A stretch of 64,000 nucleotides of DNA from contig JADJXE010000001.1 in the NCBI GenBank assembly GCA_016716005.1, positions 509,001 to 573,000 of the forward strand. The letters are read 5' to 3'. The first letter of the stretch is position 1; each line of letters starts with the position of its first letter. The notes beneath the pieces were generated by a model that was given only the letters and a program-made list of their open reading frames with translations, was not told the DNA's origin and did not search any database. The position numbers and the translations under genes were made by a program. Shown here one piece after another: positions 32,349 through 40,746 of the stretch. Source of the stretch: Acidimicrobiales bacterium. Lineage in GTDB: Bacteria; Actinomycetota; Acidimicrobiia; Acidimicrobiales; JADJXE01.

Positions 32349-35067
32349 GCCTGAGGACCAGGGTGTAGAGCTCGTCGAACACCAGGATCGTGGCCGAGAC
32401 CGCGATGCAGAGGGCCCACTGGCCCGGGCTGAGGGCGGTGGTGTCGAAGATCCGCTGGAGCGGCTCCAGCTTCACCGCCGCGACCTGGAGGAGCGCCACG
32501 CCGCCCAGAGCGAGCCACAGCTTCCCGTTGGTGAGGGTGTGGCGGCCGAACACGCTCGTCCGCTCGGTCCGGGCGTTCAGCACGTTGAAGAACTGGAAGA
32601 ACACGAACGTGGTGAACGCCATCGTGATCCCGAGGGCCGAGGCCTCGCCGCCCTCGCCGGCCGCGAGGCCCGCGCCGTAGTCGTACATCCAGAGCGTGCC
32701 GATGGCCATCACCAGGCCGAACGCGAGCAGCCGGACCACCCGGGCGACGTTGAGGATCGACGTGCCCGGCGGGCGGGGCCGGCGCTCCATGATCCCGGGG
32801 CTGGGCGGGTCGACACCCAGGGCGATGGCCGGCGGGCCGTCCATGATCAGGTTGACCCACAGCACCTGGATCGGCGTGAACGGGGTGGGCCAGCCCAACA
32901 TCCCGGCGCCGAGGATGGTCAGGATCGCCCCCATGTTCGTGCTCAGCTGGAACCGCACGAACTTCACGATGTTGTCGTAGATCGTGCGGCCCCGCTCCAC
33001 GGCCCCGACGATGGTGGCGAAGTTGTCGTCGGCCAGCACCATGTCGCCGGCCTCCTTCGTCACCTCCGTGCCGGTGATGCCCATGGCCACGCCGATGTCG
33101 GCGTTCTTGAGGGCGGCGGCGTCGTTGACCCCGTCGCCGGTCATGGCCACCACGTGCCGGCGGGCGCGCAGCGCCTTGACGATCCGCACCTTGTGCTCGG
33201 GCGACACCCGGGCGCAGACCCCGATCCCCTCGATCCGGGCGCCGAGCTCCTCGTCGGACATGGCATCGAGGTCGGCGCCGCTCACCGCCTCGCCCTCGAT
33301 GCCGAGGTCGGCGGCGATGGCGGCGGCCGTGGCCTTGTGGTCGCCGGTGATCATCTTCACGGCGATGCCGGCGCGCCGGCACACGACGATGGCGTCCCGG
33401 GCCTCGGCACGGGGCGGGTCGAGGATCCCCACCAGGGCTTCGAGCCGCAGGTCGGCGACCAGCTCTTGCAGGGCGTCGTCATCGACGCCGCCCGCGAGGA
33501 CGGCGGGATCGATCCGGCGCGAGGCCAGCCCGAGCACCCGCAGACCCTGGGAGGCCAGCACCTCCACGTCGGCGTGCACCCGCTCACGGGCGGCCGCGTC
33601 GAGCGACCGGGCGTCGCCGTCGGGGCCCGCCTCCGTGGCCGACCGCCCGAGCAGCACGTCGGGGGCACCCTTGGCGAACACCCAGGCCTCGGAGCCGTCC
33701 GGAGCGGCGTGGAACGTCGCCATGAACTTGGCCGCCGAGTCGAACGGGATCTCGGCCACCCGCGGGAGCCGGGCGAGCCACGCGTCCCGGTCGACGCCGC
33801 CCTTGGCCGCCACGACGAGCAGGGCACCCTCGGTGGGGTCGCCGACCAGCTCGCCGTCGCGCACCGTGGCCTCGTTGCAGAGCGCCGCCGGCACCAGCGC
33901 GGCGTCGAGGGAGGCGGTACCGCCGCCGTCCGCGGTGATCGCCCCCTCGACGCGGTAGCCCTGGCCGCTCACCGCGAACCGCCGGCCGCCGCGCATGACA
34001 GCCCGGGCGGTCATCTGGTTGAGCGTGAGCGTGCCCGTCTTGTCCGAGCAGATCACCGACGTGGAGCCCAGCGTCTCCACCGACGCCAGCCGCTTCACGA
34101 TGGCGTTGCGCTTCGCCATCTGGTGGGTGCCGACCGCCAGGGTCACGGCGACGACGGCGGGCAGCCCCTCGGGGATGGCCGCGACGGCCAGGGCGACCGC
34201 CGTGAGCATGGCGTCGTTGAACGACTCGTCCCGGACGAGGGCCTGGACGAACACGACCACCACGGCGATGCCGGCGATGGCCGAGATCCGCTTGCCCACG
34301 TCGTCGAGCTGGCGCTGCAGCGGCGTGTCGGCCTGCTCGGCCCCCGCCAGCATCTCGGCCACCTTGCCGATCTCGGTGGCCATGCCGGTGGCGGTCACCA
34401 ACAGCTCGCCCCGGCCCCGGGTCACGACCGTGTTCATGTAGGCGCAGCCCACACGGTCGGCCACCGGCGCATCGGGAGCGACGACGGCGTCGACCGACTT
34501 CTCCACCGCCTCCGACTCGCCGGTGAGCGCCGACTCGTCGACGGCGAGGCTGGCGGCCACCAGCAGGCGGCCGTCGGCCGGCACGCGGTCACCGGCGTCG
34601 AGCAGCACCACGTCGCCGGGCACCAGCTCCTCGCTCGGCACCTCCAGCACCCGGCCCCCGCGCCGCACGCGGACCCGGAGCACGAGCATGCGCTTGAGCG
34701 CCTCCATGCTCTTCTCCGCCTTGGCCTCCTGCGCGTAGCCGAGGATGGCGTTGACCAGCAGGACGATTCCGATGACGATCGGGTCCTTGGGCTCGCCGAC
34801 GAACACCGCAAGGAGGGCGGCCCCGAGGAGGATGTAGACGAGGAAGCTGCGGAACTGGTCGACGAACAGCAGCAGCTTGGAGCGCTTGGGCGGCTCGGCC
34901 AGGCGGTTGGGACCGCCCTCCGCCAGCCTGCTGGCGGCCTCGTCGGGCGAGAGGCCCAGAGCCGGGTCGACGCCGAGGCGGGCCGCCGCCTCCGACGGGC
35001 CGAGCGACTGCCAGGCAGGCCCGTCAGGCCTCACGCCGAGGTGAGCGAGCACGGTGGGGTCGGGCAT
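32335..35067 (-). CDS. P-type cation ATPase, probable Mn2+ (or Ca2+) exporter
   Basis: This 910-residue P2-type pump has an N-terminal cation ATPase domain, the actuator TGES motif (LTGESEAV), the phosphorylation motif SDKTGTLT (D342), KGAPD in the nucleotide domain, TGDGVNDAAALK, the M4 motif AAIPEGLPAVV (about 295) and M6 NLIMDGPPA. These are features of Ca2+/Mn2+ pumps of the SERCA/PMR1 class. The leader carries a yybP-ykoY element, which senses Mn2+ and is known to control such pumps (for example YoaB of Lactococcus), so I infer Mn2+ export. ATG 35067 has a GAGGAGG site at 35079-35085. The DedA gene overlaps its end. Confidence 0.92.
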   Translation of the reverse strand: MPDPTVLAHLGVRPDGPAWQSLGPSEAAARLGVDPALGLSPDEAASRLAEGGPNRLAEPPKRSKLLLFVDQFRSFLVYILLGAALLAVFVGEPKDPIVIGIVLLVNAILGYAQEAKAEKSMEALKRMLVLRVRVRRGGRVLEVPSEELVPGDVVLLDAGDRVPADGRLLVAASLAVDESALTGESEAVEKSVDAVVAPDAPVADRVGCAYMNTVVTRGRGELLVTATGMATEIGKVAEMLAGAEQADTPLQRQLDDVGKRISAIAGIAVVVVFVQALVRDESFNDAMLTAVALAVAAIPEGLPAVVAVTLAVGTHQMAKRNAIVKRLASVETLGSTSVICSDKTGTLTLNQMTARAVMRGGRRFAVSGQGYRVEGAITADGGGTASLDAALVPAALCNEATVRDGELVGDPTEGALLVVAAKGGVDRDAWLARLPRVAEIPFDSAAKFMATFHAAPDGSEAWVFAKGAPDVLLGRSATEAGPDGDARSLDAAARERVHADVEVLASQGLRVLGLASRRIDPAVLAGGVDDDALQELVADLRLEALVGILDPPRAEARDAIVVCRRAGIAVKMITGDHKATAAAIAADLGIEGEAVSGADLDAMSDEELGARIEGIGVCARVSPEHKVRIVKALRARRHVVAMTGDGVNDAAALKNADIGVAMGITGTEVTKEAGDMVLADDNFATIVGAVERGRTIYDNIVKFVRFQLSTNMGAILTILGAGMLGWPTPFTPIQVLWVNLIMDGPPAIALGVDPPSPGIMERRPRPPGTSILNVARVVRLLAFGLVMAIGTLWMYDYGAGLAAGEGGEASALGITMAFTTFVFFQFFNVLNARTERTSVFGRHTLTNGKLWLALGGVALLQVAAVKLEPLQRIFDTTALSPGQWALCIAVSATILVFDELYTLVLRRVGR

Positions 35068-35103
35068 CGGGTGGGTGGCCTCCTCGGGCGCGGGCCGCGA
35101 CGT

Positions 35104-35189
35104 GGAAGGTCTCTCCCACCCGGGAGGGTCGGCGCCACCAGGACCGGGCCGTGCTGACGGCGGCACCGTTGCGGGATACTCCCCTTCGG
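35104..35189 (-). ncRNA. yybP-ykoY manganese riboswitch
   Basis: Read on the minus strand, the 5' side is GAAGGGGAGUAUCC and the 3' side GGGUGGGAGAGACCUUCC, so GAAGG pairs with CCUUC to close the element. The conserved GGGGAGUA and GAGACC segments, and the central CCGUCAGCACGG, fit the yybP-ykoY family from memory. CGGUGCC and GGCGCCG can pair as an inner stem. It ends 36 bases before the P-type ATPase ATG and close to the ribosome site, so control may be of translation or of early termination; Mn2+ should turn expression on. Confidence 0.75.
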
Positions 35190-35283
35190 ACACGGATCCT
35201 ACCCCTCGTCCACCAGAAGCGGAACCAACCTTCGTGAATCGCCGGCCGGGCGGACCGGCCGGGCCCCCGCCGTCGGAGCATCC

Positions 35284-36387
35284 TTGGACGCCGTCACCCT
35301 GATCCTGTTCCTGCTCGGCATCGTGGTGCTGGTGGCCGGGGCCGAGGCGCTGGTGCGGGGCGCGTCGCGGCTCGCGGTGTCGGCGGGCATCTCGCCGCTC
35401 GTCGTGGGCCTCACCGTCGTCGCCTTCGGCACCAGCTCGCCCGAGCTCGCCGTGGGCGTGTCGGCGGCGGCTCGGGGCGACGCCGACCTCGCCCTCGGGA
35501 ACGTGGTGGGGAGCAACACGTTCAACGTGCTCCTCATCCTGGGGGTGTCCTCGCTCGTCGCGTCCCTCGTCGTGGCCCAGAGGCTGGTGCGGATCGATGT
35601 GCCCGTGATGATCGGCGCGTCGGCCCTCACCCTGGTGCTCGCCCTCGACGGAGCGATCGGCCGGCTCGACGGCCTGCTCCTGGCCGCCGGGTGCGTGGTC
35701 TACACCGCGTGGACGGTCGTGGAGGGACGCCGGGAGACCTCCGCGGCGGTGATCGCCGAGTACGAGGCCGAGCTCGGCCCCCCCGAGCCCTCCCGGCGCA
35801 GCCCGTGGTACGTGGACGTGGGGCTGGTCGGGCTGGGCCTGGCCCTGCTGGTGGTGGGCTCGCGGTGGCTCGTCGACGGGGCCGTCGAGATCGCCGGGGC
35901 GCTCGGGCTGTCGGAGCTGGTGATCGGCCTCACCATCGTGGCCGCCGGCACCTCGCTGCCGGAGGTGGCCACGTCGGTCGTCGCGACCGTCCGGGGCGAG
36001 CGCGACATCGCCGTGGGGAACGTGGTCGGGAGCAACCTCTTCAACCTGCTCGGCGTGCTCGGCCTGAGCGCGATCGTCGCCGGCGACGGGCTCCCCGTCC
36101 CCGACTCGGTCGTGCGGTTCGACCTGCCGGTCATGCTGGCCGTGGCCGTGGCCTGCCTGCCCATCTTCTTCACCGGCGCCAGCATCTCCCGGTGGGAGGG
36201 TGCGGTGTTCCTCGGGTACTACGCCGCCTACGTCTCCTTCCTCGTGCTGGACGCCTCCGGCCACGGTGCGGTGGAGCCGCTGTCGGCGGTGATGCTGGCC
36301 TTCGTGGTGCCGATCACCGTGGTCACGCTGGTGCTGGTGACCGTGCGGGAGCGGCGACGGAGGCGGGCCGGGGCCGCCCCCGGGTGA
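35284..36387 (+). CDS. Calcium/sodium antiporter (CaCA family, YrbG-like)
   Basis: This 367-residue cation exchanger has about ten helices and the two alpha-repeats of the CaCA family: GTSSPELAVGV with GNVVGSNTFNVLLILG, and GTSLPEVATSV with GNVVGSNLFNLLGVLG. The acidic residues in SPEL and LPEV bind the cation. It would exchange Ca2+ (or Mn2+) against Na+ or H+. TTG 35284 is the first start in frame at the beginning of the first helix; no ribosome site or clear promoter is seen. It is divergent from the riboswitch-controlled ATPase with a 216-base gap, so both may deal with divalent cation stress. Confidence 0.9.
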   Translation: MDAVTLILFLLGIVVLVAGAEALVRGASRLAVSAGISPLVVGLTVVAFGTSSPELAVGVSAAARGDADLALGNVVGSNTFNVLLILGVSSLVASLVVAQRLVRIDVPVMIGASALTLVLALDGAIGRLDGLLLAAGCVVYTAWTVVEGRRETSAAVIAEYEAELGPPEPSRRSPWYVDVGLVGLGLALLVVGSRWLVDGAVEIAGALGLSELVIGLTIVAAGTSLPEVATSVVATVRGERDIAVGNVVGSNLFNLLGVLGLSAIVAGDGLPVPDSVVRFDLPVMLAVAVACLPIFFTGASISRWEGAVFLGYYAAYVSFLVLDASGHGAVEPLSAVMLAFVVPITVVTLVLVTVRERRRRRAGAAPG

Positions 36388-36426
36388 GATCGGCCGGGCC
36401 TCTGGCGCTGCTGTGGCTGGTGTTTG

Positions 36427-36432
36427 TACTGT
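36427..36432 (+). promoter_or_regulatory. Putative -10 element of the second M23 gene (leaderless)
   Basis: TACTGT, 7 bases before GTG 36440. Confidence 0.45.
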
Positions 36433-36439
36433 TGCGCCT

Positions 36440-37666
36440 GTGAAACGTGCCGCCGCGGCGGCCATCGCCCTGCTGCTCGCCGTGGTCCTGCTCGCGCCTG
36501 CCGGTGCCGCGCCCGGCCAGCCCGCGCCCCGCGGGCGCCAGGACGACATCCAGCAGGAGATCGCCCGCCTGCGCGAGCAGTACGACGAGGCCCTGGCCGA
36601 CGAGGCCGACCTCCTGGCCGGGATCGAGGTCGCCCGGGGGCGCGAGCAGGCGCTGTCGGCCCGCGTCGCCGAGCTGGACGCGTCGCTGGCCACGGTGCAG
36701 GCCGAGCGGGCCGACGCCCAGCGCCGCCTCGACCAGGCCCAGGCCCGGGCCGACCAGGCCCGCACCCAGCTGGCCGGCACCCGCCGCCAGCTGGAGGAGG
36801 CCTCGGACCTGCTCGCCGAGCGGGCCGTCGACGCCTACGTGGGTGGCGGGCCGGCCTCCGACTTCGCGTCGATCGCCCTCCAGGGCGGCGACCTGGCGGA
36901 TCTGCAGACCCGGGCCAGCTACACCAGCTGGCTCGCCGCCGAGCAGCGCACCACCATCGACCGGCGCAAGGCCCTCGAGGAGGACGCCCGCATCCGGTCC
37001 GATCAGCTCGAGGCGGCCCGCTCCCAGATCCAGGCGCAGCGCGACCTGGTGGCCGAGCGGGAGGCCCAGGCCCGGGCCCTCCGTGACGAGCAGGAGGCGG
37101 CGCGCCGCGAGGCCGAGGCCGAGGTGGACCGCCAGGCGTCCCTCATCGCCGAGGTGGAGGCCCGCCGGGGGCAGTACGAGCAGCGCATCGCCGCCCTCCA
37201 GCAGGAGTCCGACGCCGTCGCGGCCGCCCTGCGGGCCCGCTCCGGCTCGCTCTCGACGGGCCCGGCGGTGCAGGGCTCGGGTCAGCTGGCCTTCCCGGTG
37301 CCGGGCTACTCCGTCGGGAGCCGCCGCTTCGGCGTCCAGGTCCACCCCATCTACGGCACGCCGCGCATGCACAGCGGCGTCGACATCGGGGCACCCACCG
37401 GCGCCCCGGTGCGGGCCGCCGACGACGGCGTGGTGGTGTCGGCCGACGTGCGGGGCGGCTACGGGAACTGCATCGTGATCGACCACGGCGACGGGCTCGC
37501 CACCCTCTACGCCCATCTGAGCGCCATGTCGGTGGGCGCCGGCGAGTCGGTGACCCGAGGCCAGGTGATCGGCGCGATCGGGTCGACGGGAGCCTCGACG
37601 GGCCCCCACCTGCACTTCGAGGTGCGGGTGAACGGGAACCCCGTCGACCCCCTGCCCTACCTCTGA
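36440..37666 (+). CDS. Secreted M23 peptidase with coiled coil (EnvC/PcsB-like)
   Basis: This 408-residue exported protein has a signal peptide (1-24, ending AGA), a long coiled coil (about 35-270, with a central YVGGGPASDFASIALQGGD segment as in PcsB/EnvC proteins) and a C-terminal M23 domain. The zinc ligands are in MHSGVDIG and PHLHFEVRVNG, and the LYAHLS strand is intact, so peptidoglycan endopeptidase activity is likely, for example in septum splitting with FtsEX; no ftsEX genes are in the window. GTG 36440 is chosen over an upstream GTG at 36413 because it begins the signal peptide and has a leaderless-type promoter. Confidence 0.9.
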   Translation: MKRAAAAAIALLLAVVLLAPAGAAPGQPAPRGRQDDIQQEIARLREQYDEALADEADLLAGIEVARGREQALSARVAELDASLATVQAERADAQRRLDQAQARADQARTQLAGTRRQLEEASDLLAERAVDAYVGGGPASDFASIALQGGDLADLQTRASYTSWLAAEQRTTIDRRKALEEDARIRSDQLEAARSQIQAQRDLVAEREAQARALRDEQEAARREAEAEVDRQASLIAEVEARRGQYEQRIAALQQESDAVAAALRARSGSLSTGPAVQGSGQLAFPVPGYSVGSRRFGVQVHPIYGTPRMHSGVDIGAPTGAPVRAADDGVVVSADVRGGYGNCIVIDHGDGLATLYAHLSAMSVGAGESVTRGQVIGAIGSTGASTGPHLHFEVRVNGNPVDPLPYL

Positions 37667-37680
37667 CGGCGGGACCGCCG
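37667..37680. terminator. Short hairpin between convergent genes
   Basis: CGGCGG-GA-CCGCCG begins right after the M23 stop and ends 7 bases before the end of the convergent phosphatase gene. A short GC stem without U-tract; termination is only inferred. Confidence 0.3.
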
Positions 37681-37687
37681 GCGCCGC

Positions 37688-39319
37688 TCAGGCCCGGGTC
37701 ACGCCGGGGACGCCGGCCTCCACCACGAAGGTGGCGTCGGTCTGCACGGGGGCCCCGGGCACGTCGACGCGATCCACCAGGCGGACGTCGGCCCGCCACG
37801 CCGTGGGCGTGACGTCGCACCGCAGGTAGCCGCGCCGGCGCACCTCGACGTACGGGAAGAGGGCGTTGCCGGCGAGGGTCGCCTCGGCCAGGCCGGCGAG
37901 ACCCTCGGGGAAGGCCGAGGCGATGCCCGGCGCCACCAGCTCGACCGCCACGACCGGCGAGGCCGGATCGGCCGGCGCGCGGTGCAGCAGGCCGACCCCG
38001 CTGGCGTGGATGTCGCCGGTGAGCACCACGGCGTCGGCGACGCCGGCCCCCACCAGCCCGTCGACCAGGCGCTGGCGGGCGGCCGGGTAGCCGTCCCACT
38101 GGTCGAGGTTGCGGAACCCGAGCGGGAGCAGGAGCGGGGTCATCACCACCTGCTGGGCCAGCACCGTCCAGGTGGCGTCGGCGTCGGCCAGCCCGGCGAG
38201 GAGCCAGGCCTCCTGCTGCGCTCCGAGGAGCGTGGCCGCGGGGTCGTCGACCGCCGGGCAGGGCTGGCCCAGGTCGTCGTCCCGACCGCACGGCTGCACC
38301 GAGCGGTACTGGCGGGTGTCGAGCACGAACAGGTCGGCCAGGCCGCCCCAGCCGAGCCGGCGGTGGATCGCCAGGTCGGGGCCGACCGGCGGCGGCAACC
38401 GGACGGGCTGGTGCTCCCACCACGCCCGGTAGGCGTCGGCCCGACGGCGGAGGAAGCCCTCGGTGTCGTTCCCCGCCTCGGGGCTGGCGCCGGCGTAGTT
38501 GTTCTCGACCTCGTGGTCGTCCCACGTCAGGATCCACGGCGCCGACCGGTGCGCGGCCTGGAGGTCGGCGTCGCCCTTGTACAGGGCGTACCGGTTCCGG
38601 TAGCCGGCCAGGTCGGCGGCCTCCGGGCCGTCGTGCGGCCGAACGGCGCCGGTGGCCACGCCGCCCTCGTAGATGTAGTCGCCCAGGTGCAGCACGAGGT
38701 CGGGCTCGTCGGCGGCGATGGCGGCGTGCGCGGTGTAGTAGCCCGACTGCCAGCTCTGGCACGAGGCGACGGCGAACCGGGCGCGGCCGACGGGCGCGCC
38801 GGCCGCCGGAGCCGTGCGGGTGCGAGCCACGGGGCTCTCGAACCCCCCAGCGGCGAAGCGGTACCAATAGGGGCGGCCGGGCTCGAGCCCGCGGACGTCG
38901 ACGTGCACGCTGTGGGCGGCGTCGGGCGAGGCCGCGACCTCACCGCCGGCCACCACCGACGCGAAGGCCTCGTCGGCGGCGACCTGCCAGCGCACCGCCA
39001 CGTCGCGGGCGGGCATGCCGCCGGCCCCGTCCGGCGCGAGCGGCTCGGGGGCGAGCCGCGTCCACAGCACGACGCCGTCAGGGAGCGGGTCGCCCGAGGC
39101 CACGCCGAGCGTGAAGGGATCGGCGCCCAGCCGGGCCGCGGCGCTGGTCGGCGGCGCGCTCGGGGGGCGGCTCGGGGTGGCGCCCCCCGCCTCGGTGCTC
39201 GACGGTGCCGACGACGACGAGCCGGACCCGCCGGTGCACGCGGCCACCGCCCCGGCGCCGAGCACCCCGAGGAAGGCCCGGCGGCTCAGCGGCAGCCACG
39301 GCGGTCGGGTGTCGCCCAT
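37688..39319 (-). CDS. PhoD-like alkaline phosphatase, Tat-exported lipoprotein
   Basis: This 543-residue protein begins with a Tat signal (SRRAFLGVLGAGAV) that ends in a lipobox (VAAC), so it is probably exported folded and lipid-anchored. After a Ser/Pro linker comes the PhoD N-terminal beta domain (FTLGVASGDPLPDGVVLWTR) and the metallophosphatase domain with ASCQSWQSGYY, LHLGDYIYEGG, WDDHEVENNYAG and LTGDIHASG. PhoD enzymes are Ca2+/Fe3+ phosphomonoesterases or phosphodiesterases that release phosphate. ATG 39319 has TAGCGT 9 bases upstream. No Pho box is recognisable. Confidence 0.9.
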   Translation of the reverse strand: MGDTRPPWLPLSRRAFLGVLGAGAVAACTGGSGSSSSAPSSTEAGGATPSRPPSAPPTSAAARLGADPFTLGVASGDPLPDGVVLWTRLAPEPLAPDGAGGMPARDVAVRWQVAADEAFASVVAGGEVAASPDAAHSVHVDVRGLEPGRPYWYRFAAGGFESPVARTRTAPAAGAPVGRARFAVASCQSWQSGYYTAHAAIAADEPDLVLHLGDYIYEGGVATGAVRPHDGPEAADLAGYRNRYALYKGDADLQAAHRSAPWILTWDDHEVENNYAGASPEAGNDTEGFLRRRADAYRAWWEHQPVRLPPPVGPDLAIHRRLGWGGLADLFVLDTRQYRSVQPCGRDDDLGQPCPAVDDPAATLLGAQQEAWLLAGLADADATWTVLAQQVVMTPLLLPLGFRNLDQWDGYPAARQRLVDGLVGAGVADAVVLTGDIHASGVGLLHRAPADPASPVVAVELVAPGIASAFPEGLAGLAEATLAGNALFPYVEVRRRGYLRCDVTPTAWRADVRLVDRVDVPGAPVQTDATFVVEAGVPGVTRA

Positions 39320-39328
39320 CGGACGCGG

Positions 39329-39334
39329 ACGCTA
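39329..39334 (-). promoter_or_regulatory. Putative -10 element of the PhoD gene
   Basis: Minus-strand TAGCGT, 9 bases before ATG 39319. Confidence 0.4.
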
Positions 39335-39404
39335 CCGGCCCGCCACCCCCGCCACCGGGCGGGGCACCGGACCCGGAACCGGACCCGGACCGGACCGGAA
39401 TGTG

Positions 39405-39418
39405 GTTGCGAGCGCAAC
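39405..39418. promoter_or_regulatory. Inverted repeat GTTGCG-AG-CGCAAC
   Basis: A perfect 6-bp inverted repeat with a 2-base spacer stands out as less GC-rich than its surroundings in the 148-base gap between the divergent phosphatase and pirin genes. It lies 50 bases before the pirin start and could be an operator. The CCGGACC-type runs just upstream (39367-39398) are low-complexity. Confidence 0.3.
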
Positions 39419-39467
39419 GGTTGTGGGTTCTGAGCTGATCGAGGCCGAGGGAGCCGAGGAGGATCCG

Positions 39468-40178
39468 GTGCAGACCGCCGTCGACGTCCGCCGATCGGGG
39501 GAGCGCTTCCACACCCGCACGGGGTGGCTCGACTCCCGCCACAGCTTCAGCTTCGCCCGCCACTGGGACCCGGGCAACACCCACCACGGCCTGCTGCTCG
39601 TCAGCAACGACGACGTGGTGCGGGCCGGCACGGGGTTCACGACCCACCCCCACCGGGACATGGAGATCGTCACCTGGGTGCTCGACGGCCGGCTGGAGCA
39701 CCTGGACACGCTCGGCAACCACGACGAGATCTACCCGGGGCTGGCCCAGCGCATGTCGGCCGGCACCGGGATCTGGCACTCGGAGATGAACCCGAGCGCG
39801 CACGACGACGTCCGCTTCGTGCAGATGTGGGTCCTCCCGGACACCGAGGGCATCGAGCCGGCGTACGAGCAGCTCGACATCTCCGACCAGCTCGACCGCG
39901 GCGGGCTCGTCACCGTGGCCTCGGGCCGGGGCGACGACAGCGCCATCCGGATCCGCCAGGCCGGCGCCGAGCTGGCCGCGGGCCGGGTGCGGCCGGGCGA
40001 GCCGGTGACCCTGCCGGACGCGCCGCACGTCCACGTGTACGTGGCGCGGGGCTCGCTCGCCCTCGAGGGCGGTGGCCGGCTCGACGAGGGCGACGCCGCC
40101 CGCCTCACGATGGCCGGCGGCCTGCGGGCCACCGCCGGCGCCGCTGGGGCCGAGGTGCTCGTCTGGGCGACCGACTAG
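39468..40178 (+). CDS. Pirin family protein
   Basis: This 236-residue double-cupin protein has the pirin iron-site residues in THPHRDMEIVTWVLDG and GTGIWHSEMN, and the opening RFHTRTGWLDSRHSFSF. Pirins act as redox-sensing cofactors or as quercetinases; some bind metabolic enzymes. The start is GTG 39468, which follows a good GAGGAGG ribosome site (39456-39462); an earlier in-frame GTG exists but has none. Its last bases overlap the end of the convergent DUF2087 gene by 4. Confidence 0.9.
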   Translation: MQTAVDVRRSGERFHTRTGWLDSRHSFSFARHWDPGNTHHGLLLVSNDDVVRAGTGFTTHPHRDMEIVTWVLDGRLEHLDTLGNHDEIYPGLAQRMSAGTGIWHSEMNPSAHDDVRFVQMWVLPDTEGIEPAYEQLDISDQLDRGGLVTVASGRGDDSAIRIRQAGAELAAGRVRPGEPVTLPDAPHVHVYVARGSLALEGGGRLDEGDAARLTMAGGLRATAGAAGAEVLVWATD

Positions 40179-40744
40179 CCGGACGGCGGGGCGGCGGGCA
40201 CGGTGCCGCCGGACCGCCAGTACACGCCCCCCTCGCGGTCGAGGAAGCCCTCGTCGACCAGGTGGCGGCGCAGCGCGGCGGTGTCGGGGTGCCAGCCGGC
40301 CAGCACCCGGTTCACCTCGCGCTCGGGGTACCGGCGGCCGGGCTCGAAGCCCTGCGCCAGCAGATCGAGGATCACGAGCCGCTTGCCACGCGCTGCGGGG
40401 ATCGAGAGCAGCCGCCCGTTCCGGACGAAGGCGCGCAGCACCCGCGCCGCATCGGGCGGCGCGTCGGGGTGCTCGGCGGGTGGGGGCGGCGGCGCGGCGG
40501 CCCGGGCGGCCAGGCCGAACGCCTCGGCCAGCAGCACCAGGGTGCCGTCGTCGCCCCGCACCACCAGCCCGCGCTCCTCGAGGCGAGCCAGGGCCCGCCC
40601 CGCACCCCGGCCGTCCAGCCCGGTGGCGGCCCGCACCTCGTCGACGTTCGTGGCCCCGAGCACCAGGGCGGCGACGCACCGGAGACGCTCGCCGTCGGCC
40701 AGCAGACCGGCCAGCTCGCCGCCGTCGAGCAGCGGGGCCGCCAC
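40175..40744 (-). CDS. DUF2087 domain protein with winged-helix N-terminus
   Basis: This 189-residue protein has two parts: an N-terminal winged-helix-like region (about 1-75: RCVAALVLGATNVDEVRAATGL, ALARLEERGLVV) and a C-terminal DUF2087 domain (about 95-180: RVLRAFVRNGRLLSIPAARGKR, YPEREVNRVLAGWHPDTAALRRHLVDEGFL). Similar proteins are annotated as ArsR-like regulators; the ligand is unknown. GTG 40744 lies 2 bases after the stop of the dehydrogenase gene, so the two are translated from one mRNA. It overlaps the end of the pirin gene. Confidence 0.8.
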   Translation of the reverse strand: MAAPLLDGGELAGLLADGERLRCVAALVLGATNVDEVRAATGLDGRGAGRALARLEERGLVVRGDDGTLVLLAEAFGLAARAAAPPPPPAEHPDAPPDAARVLRAFVRNGRLLSIPAARGKRLVILDLLAQGFEPGRRYPEREVNRVLAGWHPDTAALRRHLVDEGFLDREGGVYWRSGGTVPAAPPSG

Positions 40745-40746
40745 CG

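Noticed and set aside
32116..35157. Open frame of 1013 codons on the plus strand
   Set aside because: Antisense to the P-type ATPase; rich in Asp, His, Arg and Gly with no recognisable domain.
35190..35283. A second riboswitch for the CaCA exchanger on the plus strand
   Set aside because: None of the yybP-ykoY segments occurs in that orientation before 35284.
39367..39398. CCGGACC/CCGGAAC runs before the pirin gene as a protein-coding repeat
   Set aside because: They fall upstream of the ribosome site and read as a low-complexity Gly/Pro/Thr string only in a shadow frame.
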